Notes under the pieces: generated by a model
Seen by the model: the letters and a program-made list of their open reading frames with translations, nothing else
Told to the model about the DNA's origin: nothing
Database searches by the model: none
In this document: one piece after another, positions 8,917 through 18,692 of the stretch
How the letters are laid out: each line of letters starts with the position of its first letter
How positions within the stretch are numbered: position 1 is the stretch's first letter
Origin: Cellulomonas xiejunii
GTDB taxonomy: Bacteria > Actinomycetota > Actinomycetes > Actinomycetales > Cellulomonadaceae
Length of the DNA stretch: 64,000 nt
Assembly: GCF_024508315.1 (NCBI RefSeq)
Contig: NZ_CP101987.1
Span: 868,001 to 932,000 of the forward strand
Direction: 5' to 3'
Position numbers and translations under genes: made by a program

Positions 8917-9480
8917 ATGCCGATCGAGCCGTCCGACGCCGTGCGCCGCCTGCGCACCCTGGAGCGGGGGACGACGCCCGAGGCGGCTCTGGCGCTGTTC
9001 GACGACCTGCCGCCGCTGACCGTCGGTGACCTGCTCGGCCGCTGGGCGGGCCGCGGGCTGCCGACCGGTCACCCGTTCGACGGGCTGCTGGAGCGGCTCG
9101 GCTGGCACGGCAAGGTGATGCGCTCGTCCGAGGACGTCCACCCGCTGGTGTTCCAGGGGCCGCAGGGTCGGCTCGTGAGCATCACGCCGGCGTGGTTGCC
9201 CATGGGGGCCGCCCTTCGGGTCGCCCCCGCCGTGCCGCACGGGCTCGCGGCGGCGGCCTTCCGCGCCGTCCGCCCCGTCATCACGACGACGCGGCCGCAG
9301 GCCCGGCTGCGCCAGGTCGAGCACCGCGGCGTGACGAGCGCCGCGATGGTCTACGACCGGCTGCCGGTGATCGACGTGTTCCGCCGCGTCGACGACCGCA
9401 CCGCCCTGGGTGTCATGGACGTGCGGGACGACCCGCAGCCGTACGTCTTCGTGCTGGAGCGCGCCGACCCGCCGCAGTAG
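8917..9480 (+). CDS. GXWXG and DUF4334 domain protein
   Basis: 187 residues; ATG 8917 follows GGGGAGGT at good distance. The motif LLGRWAGRGLPTGHPFDG (about residues 38-55) is the GXWXG signature and the C-terminal half matches DUF4334 (RGVTSAAMVYDRLPVIDVFR). The two domains occur together in many actinobacteria and fungi as small lipocalin-like proteins of unknown function. The gene is divergent from the GH15 gene with 76 bp between them. Confidence 0.85.
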   Translation: MPIEPSDAVRRLRTLERGTTPEAALALFDDLPPLTVGDLLGRWAGRGLPTGHPFDGLLERLGWHGKVMRSSEDVHPLVFQGPQGRLVSITPAWLPMGAALRVAPAVPHGLAAAAFRAVRPVITTTRPQARLRQVEHRGVTSAAMVYDRLPVIDVFRRVDDRTALGVMDVRDDPQPYVFVLERADPPQ

Positions 9481-9526
9481 CGTGGACGCCGTCGTCCAGC
9501 CCGCCCGCACCCCGAGGAGCCCACGG

Positions 9527-9946
9527 ATGGCCGATCACCGCCCGTCAGCCGTCGACGACGACGGCCCGTTCTTCCACGGCACGAAGGCGGACCTCGCGGT
9601 CGGGGACCTGCTCGTGCCCGGCCGCCGGTCGAACTTTGCCGAGCGCGCAGCGAACCACGTCTACCTCACGGCGACGCTCGACGCCGCGACGTGGGGTGCC
9701 GAGCTCGCGGCCGGCGAGGGACCCGGGCGCATCTACCGCGTCGAGCCGACGGGCCCGATCGAGGACGACCCGAACCTCACCGACCAGCGGTTCCCCGGCA
9801 ACCCGACGCGCTCGTACCGCACGCGCGAGCCCGTGCGCGTTGTCGACGAGGTCGTCGAGTGGACGCCGCACGCCCCGGAGGTCCTGCAGCACATGCAGGA
9901 CCATCTGGCCGAGCTCGAGCGGCAGGGCGTCGTCGCCGACGACTGA
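9527..9946 (+). CDS. arr: Rifamycin ADP-ribosyltransferase
   Basis: 139 residues, the usual Arr length. The N-terminal FFHGTKADLAVGDLLVPG, the central NHVYLTATLDAATWGAELA and the C-terminal TREPVRVVDEVVEWTPH match the Arr family throughout. Arr transfers ADP-ribose from NAD+ to the C23 hydroxyl of rifamycins and inactivates them. The start is ATG 9527 after a GAGGAG sequence. Codon usage equals that of its neighbours and there is no mobile element nearby, so it looks like an intrinsic chromosomal resistance gene, as in many environmental actinobacteria. Confidence 0.93.
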   Translation: MADHRPSAVDDDGPFFHGTKADLAVGDLLVPGRRSNFAERAANHVYLTATLDAATWGAELAAGEGPGRIYRVEPTGPIEDDPNLTDQRFPGNPTRSYRTREPVRVVDEVVEWTPHAPEVLQHMQDHLAELERQGVVADD

Positions 9947-9968
9947 GCGGGTCAGCGACGCGGCGCGG

Positions 9969-10133
9969 TCACCCCGCGTCGGAGCGTCCCTCCTCGTCGG
10001 GCTCCTCGGCGGACGTGTCGACCGGGTCCTGGTTGACATCGGCCTCGTTGGGGCCGGTGCCTGTGGGCGCGTGCTCCTGCCCGTCGCCGTGCGTCGGCGT
10101 CCCGGGGGACGCGGGACCGGGGTTCTCGCTCAT
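9969..10133 (-). CDS. Small acidic disordered protein
   Basis: 54 residues, from an ATG preceded by AAGGAGGA. The sequence is rich in Asp, Glu, Gly, Pro and Thr with hardly any hydrophobic residues, so it should be unstructured and soluble. A strong ribosome site and normal codon bias support a real gene. I do not recognise a family. A similar short acidic product is encoded at 18693-18830. The gene converges on arr and is followed upstream by the ThDP enzyme in the same direction. Confidence 0.6.
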   Translation of the reverse strand: MSENPGPASPGTPTHGDGQEHAPTGTGPNEADVNQDPVDTSAEEPDEEGRSDAG

Positions 10134-10171
10134 CGTTCCTCCTTCATCCGGCGACGGAGGGTCCGTCGCGT

Positions 10172-11974
10172 TCACGCGTCGTGCTCGCGGGACAGACCCG
10201 TCGGGTCGTCCGCGCGCTCGCCCGCCCGCTGTGCGTCGAGCTGACGCAGCGCGTTCTCCGGGAGCGGCTCCTGCGCCAGGCCGCGGCGCATCTGCTCGAT
10301 CTGCGAGGCCTGGGCCCGTGGCGGCAGCAGGGGGGTGTCGCGGTCCACCACGGCGTGCACGACGCACGGCCGCCGGGCGGCCCAGGCCGTGCGCCAGGCC
10401 TCGGTGACGTCCTGCGGGCGTGACACGCGGACGGCGGCCAGGCCCAGCAGCTCGGCGTAGTCCGCGTACGGGAACGCCGGGACGTCCTGCGAGACGTCGA
10501 ACCGCGGGTCGCCCTCCATCTCGCGCTGCTCCCACGTGACCTCGGCGAGGTCGCCGTTGTCGAGCACGAGGACGACGAACCGCGGGTCCGCCCAGTCGCG
10601 CCAGCGGTGCGCGACGGTGACGAGCTCGTTGATGCCGTTCATCAGCATCGCGCCGTCACCCGCCAGCGCGACGACGGGCCGGTCGGGGTGCAGCAGCTTG
10701 GCGGCGATCCCGTAGGGCATCGCGGAGCCCATCGAGGCCAGGGTGCTCGACAGGTGCGCCGGGACGCCCGGCGGCAGCCGTAGGTACCGCGCGTACCAGT
10801 ACGTCACCGAACCCACGTCGACGGCGACCTGCGCGTCGGCGGGCAGGTGCTCGGACAGCTCGTGCAGCAGGAGCTGGGGGTTCAGCGGCTCGGCGGGGGT
10901 GGCGATGCGCTCGGCCGCGATGTGGTGCCACGAGGCGACGGCCTGGGTGACCTCCGCACGCCACGGGCCCGAGCGCTGCGGCAGCCGGGGCAGGAGTGCG
11001 TCGAGCGTCGCGGCGGCGTCACCGGCCAGCGGCGCCTGCACCGGGTACTTGGCGCCGAGGTTGCGCGCGGCGACGTCGACCTGCACGGCCGTCGCCTGCC
11101 CGAGCGGCGGGTAGAACTCCGTCCACGGGTCGCTGCTGCCGACGATCAGCAGCGTGTCGCAGCGCGCCAGGAGGTCGGCGGACGCCGTGGTGCCGAGGTG
11201 GCCCATGACCCCGGCGTGCACGGGCAGGCCCTCGTCGAACAGCGGCTTGCCGAGCAGCGACGTGACGAGTCCGGCCCCCAGCCGCTCGACGACCTCCAGG
11301 ACCTGCCGGGTGGCGCCGCGTGCGCCGCGTCCCGCGAGGACGACGACGCGCTCGCCGGCGGCGAGCAGCCGAGCGGCGTGGTCGAGGTCCTCGGCGGGCG
11401 GCACGCCGACGGTGCGGGAGACCGCGGGGGACGTGTGCACCAGGCCGTGCGCCTGCTGCGGCTCGGGCTGGTCGGCCTGCTGGACGTCGTGCGGCACGAT
11501 CACGCACGTGGGGCTCGAGGTCGCCAGGGCGGTGCGCAGCGCGGCGTCGAGGACGGCGGGCAGCTGCTCGGGCGTCGTGACGGTCTGCACGTACTGCGCG
11601 CACACGTCCTTGAGCAGCACCGGCAGGTCGACCTCCTGCAGGTACCCGGTGCCCAGCGCGGTCGTCGCCACCTGGCCGACGATCGCCACGACCGGCGTGC
11701 GGTCGAGCTTCGCGTCGTACAGGCCGTTGAGCAGGTGCACCGCGCCGGGGCCCTGGGTCGCGAGGCACACGCCCACGCCGCCGGAGTACTTGGCGTGCCC
11801 CGTGGCCATGAACGCCGCCATCTCCTCGTGCCGCGCGGTGACGAGCTCGACGGCGCCGCCGGACCTGGCCAGCGCCGCCAGGAGCGGGTCGATGCCGTCA
11901 CCGGCATAGCCGAAGACCCGCTCGACGCCCCACTCCTGCAGGCGCTCCACGATCCCGTCCGCCACCGTCGTCAT
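10172..11974 (-). CDS. Thiamine-diphosphate-dependent pyruvate oxidase/acetolactate synthase-like enzyme
   Basis: 600 residues from an ATG. All three domains are present: the N-terminal pyrimidine-binding domain with the activating glutamate in TARHEEMAAFMA, the middle domain, and the C-terminal diphosphate-binding domain with ALAGDGAMLMNGINELVT. The usual GDG...NN signature ends in LDNGD rather than NN, as in actinobacterial paralogues whose substrate is untested. Closest in organisation to pyruvate dehydrogenase (quinone) PoxB, but acetolactate-synthase-type or other decarboxylase activity cannot be excluded. No signal peptide and no obvious membrane-binding C-terminus. Confidence 0.85.
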   Translation of the reverse strand: MTTVADGIVERLQEWGVERVFGYAGDGIDPLLAALARSGGAVELVTARHEEMAAFMATGHAKYSGGVGVCLATQGPGAVHLLNGLYDAKLDRTPVVAIVGQVATTALGTGYLQEVDLPVLLKDVCAQYVQTVTTPEQLPAVLDAALRTALATSSPTCVIVPHDVQQADQPEPQQAHGLVHTSPAVSRTVGVPPAEDLDHAARLLAAGERVVVLAGRGARGATRQVLEVVERLGAGLVTSLLGKPLFDEGLPVHAGVMGHLGTTASADLLARCDTLLIVGSSDPWTEFYPPLGQATAVQVDVAARNLGAKYPVQAPLAGDAAATLDALLPRLPQRSGPWRAEVTQAVASWHHIAAERIATPAEPLNPQLLLHELSEHLPADAQVAVDVGSVTYWYARYLRLPPGVPAHLSSTLASMGSAMPYGIAAKLLHPDRPVVALAGDGAMLMNGINELVTVAHRWRDWADPRFVVLVLDNGDLAEVTWEQREMEGDPRFDVSQDVPAFPYADYAELLGLAAVRVSRPQDVTEAWRTAWAARRPCVVHAVVDRDTPLLPPRAQASQIEQMRRGLAQEPLPENALRQLDAQRAGERADDPTGLSREHDA

Positions 11975-12150
11975 CGCGCGCCTCCGCCTCGGTTGCTCGT
12001 CACCCGATCCTGGGCGCCCGGCGGACCGGACGCATCCGGGGCGGGTTCCGAGGGTGCCCGGTTCGTTCCGGGTGCCGCTTTTCCCGATCCGGGCGTACTG
12101 TCGGAATCGCGCCCTCGAAGGCGTCGTGCCTGAGCGACCGGGGGGACGCA

Positions 12151-15100
12151 ATGGGGACCAGCTGGCGACGCCTGCGTCGAGTCGGGGCCGTGCTCGGGTC
12201 GGTGATGATGCTTCTCAGCCTCACCGGCGTGACCACGGCCCAGGGGAGCGGCCCGGCGGCTGTGCCGTTGGAGGTCCCCACCCCGACCGGGAACGAGGCC
12301 GTCATCACGGTCCGCGTCGGCGCGGACCGTGCGGGCACGACCGGTGTCACCGGCCTCGCAGGCGTCACGCTGCAGCTCTACGACGGGACCACGGCGCCGA
12401 CCACACCGGTCGCGGCCGACTGGGCCACCTGCGTCTCCGACGCCGACGGGGACTGCAGCTTCGTCGTGCCCGACACCCAGGCCGGCCCGCGGGGCTGCAC
12501 GGCGACCAGCGGGGCCAACTGCGACCGTCGGTTCTGGGTGGTGCAGACCGGAGTGCCCGAGGGGTTCACCGCGAACGACGCCCTGCGCACGGGCAACGGC
12601 GACGGCAGCGGGTCGCAGGTGACCGCGTACCAGTTCCGCACCGGGCGCTACCTGCGGGCCGGCACCACGTACACCTCCCAGTCCGACTTCATGGTGGGGA
12701 CGGGCAGCACGACCCGGACCGCGTCGGGCGGCACGTGGCAGCAGTCCCGCGTCAACCCGGCCCCGTTGCAGCAGTGCGGGATCAACGTGGCGCTCGTCCT
12801 CGACCTGTCGGGGTCGGTGACGTCCTCGCAGCTCGTCGACCTGAAGGCCGCGGCGGACACGTTCGTCGACTCGCTCGTCGGCACACCGTCGGGGATGGCG
12901 CTGTTCTCCTTCTCCACGGTGACCCCTGCCGAGGGCGCGACGCAGAACTACCCCGGCGTGGTCGAGGTCTCGACGCAGGCAGGTGCGGATCAGTTCAAGT
13001 CCCGCTACGCCTCGTGGACCGCAGGCGGTGGCACGAACTGGGACCGGGGGCTCGCCGCCGTGGCCGAGGCCACCGGGGCGTACGACCTGGCGGTCGTCAT
13101 CACCGACGGCGACCCCACGCTGTACTCGCAGCCGTCGCAGGGGCCGGGCAACTTCACGCGCCTGCGCGAGATGGAGAACGGGATCTTCTCGGCCAACGAG
13201 GTGAAGAACGAGGGCACCCGCGTGCTGGCCGTCGGTGTGGGCGCCGGCGTGGGTGACGCCGCCACGGCTCGCAACCTCGCGGCGATCTCGGGTCCCACGG
13301 CCTACGACGGGTCGAACTCGTCGGTCGCCGACTACTACCAGGTCGCCGACTACACGGTCGTGGGCCAGGCTCTGCGCCAGCTCGCGCTCGGCGACTGCGC
13401 CGGGTCCCTGTCGGTGGTCAAGCAGCTGGTCGGTTCCGACGGTGACATCGCGAGTGCGACACCCGGCGGCGCCGGGTGGACCTTCGACGCGTCGACCGCC
13501 AGCCCCGGCGTCTCGCTGGCGACGCCGAGCGCGACGACGGACGCGAGCAGCGCGGTCAGCTTCCCCGTCACCTACGAGGGTGGGGTGACGGCCGGGACGA
13601 TCGCGGTCCAGGAGCAGCCGCGGGCCGGCACGACCCTCTTCCCCGTCGAGGGTGTCAACGCCGTCTGCACCAACCTCGACACCGGGGAACCGGTACCTGC
13701 CACCAACGCCGAGCCGTCCGGGTTCAGCGTCGACGTGCCGAGCACCGCAGCCGTGAGCTGCACGGTCTACAACCAGGAGGCCGCGTCCGCGTCGGTCACC
13801 GTCGACAAGGAGTGGGTGGTCAACGGCGCGGCTCCGGTCCCGGAGGGCAACCAGCTGTCGGGGCTCACGTCGCAGCTCACGCTCACCGGGCCGCAGGACG
13901 CCGCCGCGACGCCGCAGTCCTGGCACGTGACGCGCACCGGGTACGTGGAGGGCGAGTCCGTCACGTTCGCCGAGGAGATCATCCTCGTCGCCCCGGACGT
14001 CGACCCCGACCTGTGCCAGGTCGAGGCCGCCGAGCTCGTCGCGGTCGACGGTCAGCCCCAGACGCCGGTGGACGTGCCTGCCGCCGGCTACCAGGCGACC
14101 CTGCACGAGGGCGCCAACTCCTACACGGTCCGCAACACCATCGTCTGCGAGTCGCGTCTGACGCTCGCCAAGGACGTGGTCGGCTCCGCCGACGCGAGCC
14201 TGTGGACCCTGTCCGCGCTGCCCGGGCCCGACACCCCTGCGGGGCAGCTGCCCGGCCCGACCGGTCAGGCCGGCAGCGCCCCCGTGACCGACCAGGTGGT
14301 CACCGCCGACGTCGTCTACCAGCTCGCGGAGTCGAACGGCCCCGCGACGTACCTGCAGGACGACCAGCGGACGAGCCTGGAGTCGAACCCGCTGTCGACC
14401 GGCTCGTGGAACTGCGTGCGCGTGGCCGCCGACGGGACCACGGTCCCCGGCTTCAACGACGGCCTCAACGGTGGTGTCAGCGTGCCGCTGGCCACGCGGG
14501 TGAGCTGCGCGGCGACCAACCGCACCGCGCAGATCGTGCTGGAGAAGGAGGTCGTGAACGACTCCGGCGGCACGGCCGTGGTGTCGGACTTCACGCTGCG
14601 GGCAGTGCCGAGCGCGACGCCGGCGGTCGCGGGACTCACGGACGTCGAGGTCACCGGGGCGACGCCGGAGAACGCCCAGGTGAACGAGATCCGGCCCGGG
14701 CACCCGTACGCGCTGAGCGAGACCGGCCCCGACGGGTACACGCTCACCGAGATCCGCTGCACCGTCAGCGGCACGGAGCAGGTGCTCACGGAGATCACCG
14801 TTCCGGCGGGGGAGACCGCCGTCTGCGTCTTCGTCAACGACGACGAGCCGGCGACCCTCACGCTGCGCAAGGTGGTCGAGGCCGGTGCCACCGGGGCCAC
14901 GCAGACCCCGGCCGACTGGACCCTGACGGCGACGCCGCAGGGCGTCGCGGGGCAGGGCCCTGTCTCCGGGAACGGTGCGGACGGCGTCACCGCCGTGCAG
15001 GTGCTCCCGGGCGGGTACCAGCTCTCGGAGTCCACGGTCGCGGGCTTCGCCGCGGGGACGTGGGCCTGTGCGACGGCCGACGGGACCGCCGTCACCGTGA

Positions 15101-18100
15101 CCGATGACGTCGTGGACCTGGTCGGCGGTGCGGACGTCACGTGCACCATCACGAACACCGCCCAGCCGTCGACGTTGACGCTGGTCAAGCAGGTCGTGAA
15201 CGACGCGGGCGGCACGGCGACGGTCGCCGACTGGACGCTGACGGCGACCGGCCCCACCGCCGGGCTCAGCGGCGTGACAGGGGACGCGGCGGTCACCGAC
15301 GCGACCGTGGCGATCGGCAGCTACACGCTGTCGGAGTCCGGACCGGCCGGGTACGCGGCCGGTGACTGGGCGTGCGCGACCGACGAGGCTGCCGTGCCGG
15401 TGACCGACGGTGCGGTGACGATCGGAGTCGGCCAGAACGTGACGTGCACGATCGTCAACACGGACCAGCCGGCGCTCCTGACGTTGCGCAAGGTCGTCGA
15501 GGCCGGCACGACCGGGGCGACGCAGACCCCGGCTGACTGGACGCTGACGGCCACCCCGCAGGGGATCACCGGGCAGGACCCGGTGTCCGGGGACGGCGAG
15601 GACGGCGTGACGGCCGTGGCCGTCTTCGCCGGTGGGTACGCGCTGTCGGAGTCGACCGTCGCCGGGTTCGGTGCGGGCGCGTGGGTGTGCGCGACCGCCG
15701 ACGGCACGGCGGTTGGCGTCGCCGACGGCGTGGTGACGCTCGACAACGGTGCGGACGTCACGTGCACCATCGCGAACACCGCCCAGCCGTCGACGTTGAC
15801 GCTGGTCAAGCAGGTCGTGAACGACGCGGGCGGCACGGCGACGGTCGCCGACTGGACGCTGACGGCGACCGGCCCGACTGCCGGGCTCAGCGGCGTGACA
15901 GGGGACGCGGCGGTCACCGACGCGACCGTGGCGATCGGCAGCTACACGCTGTCGGAGTCCGGACCGGCCGGGTACGCGGCCGGTGACTGGGCGTGCGCGA
16001 CCGACGAGGCTGCCGTGCCGGTGGCCGACGGTGCGGTGACGATCGGAGTCGGCCAGAACGTGACGTGCACGATCGTCAACACGGACCAGCCGGCGCTGCT
16101 GACGCTGCGCAAGGTCGTCGAGGCCGGCACGACCGGGGCGACGCAGACGCCCGCCGACTGGACGCTGACGGCCGCCCCGCAGGGGATCACCGGGCAGAAC
16201 CCGGTGTCCGGGGACGGCGAGGACGGCGTGACGGCCGAGGCGGTCTTCGCCGGTGGGTACGCGCTGTCGGAGTCGACCGTCGCCGGGTTCGGTGCGGGCG
16301 CGTGGGTGTGCGCGACGGCCGACGGCACGGCGGTCGGCGTCGCCGACGGCGTGGTGACGCTCGACAACGGTGCGGACGTCACCTGCACCATCACGAACAC
16401 CGCCCAGCCGTCGACGTTGACGCTGGTCAAGCAGGTCGTGAACGATGCGGGCGGCACGGCGACGGTCGCCGACTGGACGCTGACGGCGACCGGCCCGACT
16501 GCCGGGCTCAGCGGCGTGACCGGGGACGCGGCGGTCACCGACGCGACCGTGGCGATCGGCAGCTACACGCTGTCGGAGTCCGGACCGGCCGGCTACGCGG
16601 CCGGTGACTGGGCGTGCGCGACCGACGAGGCTGCCGTGCCGGTGGCCGACGGTGCCGTGACGATCGAGCTCGGCCAGAACGTGACCTGCACGATCGTCAA
16701 CACGGACCAGCCGGCGCTGCTGACGTTGCGCAAGGTCGTCGACGCCGGGACCACCGGTGCGACGCAGACACCCGCCGACTGGACCGTGCGGGCCGCGCCG
16801 GAGGGCATCGAGGGTCAGCAGATCGTCGAGGGCAACGGCGCCGACGGCGTGACGGCCGTGGAGGTCTTCGCCGGGACGTACGCCCTGTCGGAGTCGTTCG
16901 TCGACGGGTTCGACGCGGGGACCTGGACCTGTGAGGCGGCCAACGGTGACCCCGTGACCGTCGACCAGGGGTCGGTCACCCTCGCCAACGGCGCGGACGT
17001 GACGTGCTCGATCACGAACACGGCCCTCCCGGCCACGCTGACGCTCGCCAAGCTCGTCAACAACGACGACGGCGGCACGGCACAGCCGCGCGACGTGGTG
17101 CTCACCGCGACGGGGCCCGCCGAGACCCACACGGGCCTCACGGGCGACGACGAGATCACCACGGTGCCCGTCACGGTCGGCGACTACGTCCTGTCGGAGG
17201 GCGACCTGCCCGGGTACACGGCCGGTGACTGGACCTGCTCCACCGAGCAGGGCGAGGTCCCGGTCGACGAGAACAGCACGGTGTCCGTCGGCACCGGGCA
17301 GGACGTGGCGTGCTCCGTCCTCAACGAGGACCAGCCCGCGACGCTCACGCTGACGAAGGACGTCGGGAACGACCACGGCGGGACCGCCGAGCCCGCCGAC
17401 TGGACGCTGACGGCAGCCGGACCGACCACGGTCACGGGGACCAGCGGCAGCGATGCCGTCACCGGTGCCGAGGTGAACGCGGGCGCGTACGCGCTGTCGG
17501 AGGCCGACGGCCCGGCGGACTACACCGCCGGCGCGTGGAGCTGCGAGGGCGGCTCGCTGTCCGGCAGCACGGTCACCGTGACCAACGGGGAGGACGTGAC
17601 CTGCACGATCGTCAACACCTTCGACGCCCCGCGGCTGACGCTGGTCAAGGTCGTCCTCAACGAGCAGGGCGGCACCGCCGTCCCCGAGGACTGGACGCTG
17701 CGCGCAGCCGGACCCGAGACGGTCTCGGGTGCCACGCGCGGCGCGACCGTGACGGACGTCCCCGTGGAGCCCGGCCGGTACACCCTGTCCGAGCTGGACG
17801 GCCCCGAGGGGTACACCTCGGAGGGTTGGGAGTGCGAGGACGCGGACGGCCCGGTCGCGCTCGACGGCGACGTCGTGGACCTGGCAGCGGGCGACGCCAC
17901 GACGTGCACCGTCACCAACACCGACCGCCAGGCGGGCGCCCGCTGGACCGCCTTCAAGATCAGCGACCCGCCGTCCGGCGAGGAAGTCGGCCCCGGGGAC
18001 ACGATCACCTACACGGTCGTCGCGACAGCGGTGGGGAACGCCTCCGTGGAAGGAGTGGTCGTCACCGACGACCTGTCCGAGGTGCTCAACTCCGCGACCC

Positions 18101-18552
18101 TCGTCCCGGGCAGCATCCAGGCCAGCACAGGCGATCCCGATCTGGTCGGGGACGAGCTGATCTGGCGCGTCGGCACGCTCGTCAGCGAGCAGACGCTGAG
18201 CTATAGCGTGCGGGTGGACGACGACGTCGACGGGGACGTGCTGACCAACGTCGTCACCGCGCCGGGCGCCGATCCCTGCATCACCGAGGATTCCGTCAGC
18301 GACGCCGGGCTCGTCACGACCCTGGCGGAGGTGGACCCCGCCGAGATCTGCCGGACGACCACGCACCCGACCCCGACCCTTCCCGGCGTGACGCCGAGCC
18401 CCACGACGACGCCGACCGGTGCGGGTGCGTCCGGGGGGTGGGCGCTGGCCACCACCGGTGCCACGAACCTGGGCCTGGGGGCCGCGGCGCTCGGGCTGCT
18501 GACGATCGGTGGTGCGCTGGCGAGCGCCGCCCGTCGACGTCGCCTGGGGTGA
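12151..18552 (+). CDS. LAXTG-anchored surface protein: VWA domain and tandem Cna-B/SpaA-like repeats
   Basis: 2133 residues. Residues 1-32 form a signal peptide (basic WRRLRR, then a hydrophobic core). A short beta-domain is followed by a von Willebrand A domain with an intact MIDAS motif DLSGS at 218-222 and GGGTNWDRGL and ITDGDP further on. From about residue 430 to 1930 the protein consists of roughly a dozen modules of 100-105 residues, each beginning TLTL-K-V and ending VTC-I-NT, the shape of prealbumin/Cna-B-like stalk domains. A DUF11-like domain (about 1930-2060) and a Thr/Pro linker precede LATTG (2099-2103), a hydrophobic helix and RRRR, a class-E sortase signal. It should be a covalently wall-attached fibrillar adhesin; the ligand is unknown. 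Confidence 0.92.
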   Translation: MGTSWRRLRRVGAVLGSVMMLLSLTGVTTAQGSGPAAVPLEVPTPTGNEAVITVRVGADRAGTTGVTGLAGVTLQLYDGTTAPTTPVAADWATCVSDADGDCSFVVPDTQAGPRGCTATSGANCDRRFWVVQTGVPEGFTANDALRTGNGDGSGSQVTAYQFRTGRYLRAGTTYTSQSDFMVGTGSTTRTASGGTWQQSRVNPAPLQQCGINVALVLDLSGSVTSSQLVDLKAAADTFVDSLVGTPSGMALFSFSTVTPAEGATQNYPGVVEVSTQAGADQFKSRYASWTAGGGTNWDRGLAAVAEATGAYDLAVVITDGDPTLYSQPSQGPGNFTRLREMENGIFSANEVKNEGTRVLAVGVGAGVGDAATARNLAAISGPTAYDGSNSSVADYYQVADYTVVGQALRQLALGDCAGSLSVVKQLVGSDGDIASATPGGAGWTFDASTASPGVSLATPSATTDASSAVSFPVTYEGGVTAGTIAVQEQPRAGTTLFPVEGVNAVCTNLDTGEPVPATNAEPSGFSVDVPSTAAVSCTVYNQEAASASVTVDKEWVVNGAAPVPEGNQLSGLTSQLTLTGPQDAAATPQSWHVTRTGYVEGESVTFAEEIILVAPDVDPDLCQVEAAELVAVDGQPQTPVDVPAAGYQATLHEGANSYTVRNTIVCESRLTLAKDVVGSADASLWTLSALPGPDTPAGQLPGPTGQAGSAPVTDQVVTADVVYQLAESNGPATYLQDDQRTSLESNPLSTGSWNCVRVAADGTTVPGFNDGLNGGVSVPLATRVSCAATNRTAQIVLEKEVVNDSGGTAVVSDFTLRAVPSATPAVAGLTDVEVTGATPENAQVNEIRPGHPYALSETGPDGYTLTEIRCTVSGTEQVLTEITVPAGETAVCVFVNDDEPATLTLRKVVEAGATGATQTPADWTLTATPQGVAGQGPVSGNGADGVTAVQVLPGGYQLSESTVAGFAAGTWACATADGTAVTVTDDVVDLVGGADVTCTITNTAQPSTLTLVKQVVNDAGGTATVADWTLTATGPTAGLSGVTGDAAVTDATVAIGSYTLSESGPAGYAAGDWACATDEAAVPVTDGAVTIGVGQNVTCTIVNTDQPALLTLRKVVEAGTTGATQTPADWTLTATPQGITGQDPVSGDGEDGVTAVAVFAGGYALSESTVAGFGAGAWVCATADGTAVGVADGVVTLDNGADVTCTIANTAQPSTLTLVKQVVNDAGGTATVADWTLTATGPTAGLSGVTGDAAVTDATVAIGSYTLSESGPAGYAAGDWACATDEAAVPVADGAVTIGVGQNVTCTIVNTDQPALLTLRKVVEAGTTGATQTPADWTLTAAPQGITGQNPVSGDGEDGVTAEAVFAGGYALSESTVAGFGAGAWVCATADGTAVGVADGVVTLDNGADVTCTITNTAQPSTLTLVKQVVNDAGGTATVADWTLTATGPTAGLSGVTGDAAVTDATVAIGSYTLSESGPAGYAAGDWACATDEAAVPVADGAVTIELGQNVTCTIVNTDQPALLTLRKVVDAGTTGATQTPADWTVRAAPEGIEGQQIVEGNGADGVTAVEVFAGTYALSESFVDGFDAGTWTCEAANGDPVTVDQGSVTLANGADVTCSITNTALPATLTLAKLVNNDDGGTAQPRDVVLTATGPAETHTGLTGDDEITTVPVTVGDYVLSEGDLPGYTAGDWTCSTEQGEVPVDENSTVSVGTGQDVACSVLNEDQPATLTLTKDVGNDHGGTAEPADWTLTAAGPTTVTGTSGSDAVTGAEVNAGAYALSEADGPADYTAGAWSCEGGSLSGSTVTVTNGEDVTCTIVNTFDAPRLTLVKVVLNEQGGTAVPEDWTLRAAGPETVSGATRGATVTDVPVEPGRYTLSELDGPEGYTSEGWECEDADGPVALDGDVVDLAAGDATTCTVTNTDRQAGARWTAFKISDPPSGEEVGPGDTITYTVVATAVGNASVEGVVVTDDLSEVLNSATLVPGSIQASTGDPDLVGDELIWRVGTLVSEQTLSYSVRVDDDVDGDVLTNVVTAPGADPCITEDSVSDAGLVTTLAEVDPAEICRTTTHPTPTLPGVTPSPTTTPTGAGASGGWALATTGATNLGLGAAALGLLTIGGALASAARRRRLG
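14854..17031 (+). repeat. Alternating A/B module array with 621-bp near-identical tandem units
   Basis: Two module types alternate: A begins LTLRKVVEAG and B begins LTLVKQVVNDAGG. B copies start at 15169, 15790 and 16411, and A copies at 14854, 15472, 16093 and 16714, so the A+B period is exactly 621 bp. The three B copies are nearly identical even at silent sites; A2 and A3 differ at few positions, while the outer A1 and A4 have diverged. This indicates recent expansion by unequal recombination in the centre of the array. Copy number could be wrong in a short-read assembly. Confidence 0.9.
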
Positions 18553-18692
18553 CCCGACGGTCGCGACCTGACCGGGGACGGACCGCGCGCCCGGATGTGG
18601 TGCCGCACGGCGTGTCCCCGGAGGATGAGCGGTTGCGGCCCGTCGTCGCCCGTCGCACGCTGGCGGGACACCGACGCACCAGGAGGCACCCC

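Noticed and set aside
14854-17031. Insertion sequence or prophage repeats
   Set aside because: The repeats are in frame, encode adhesin modules, and have a period equal to two protein domains; no transposase or integrase is nearby.
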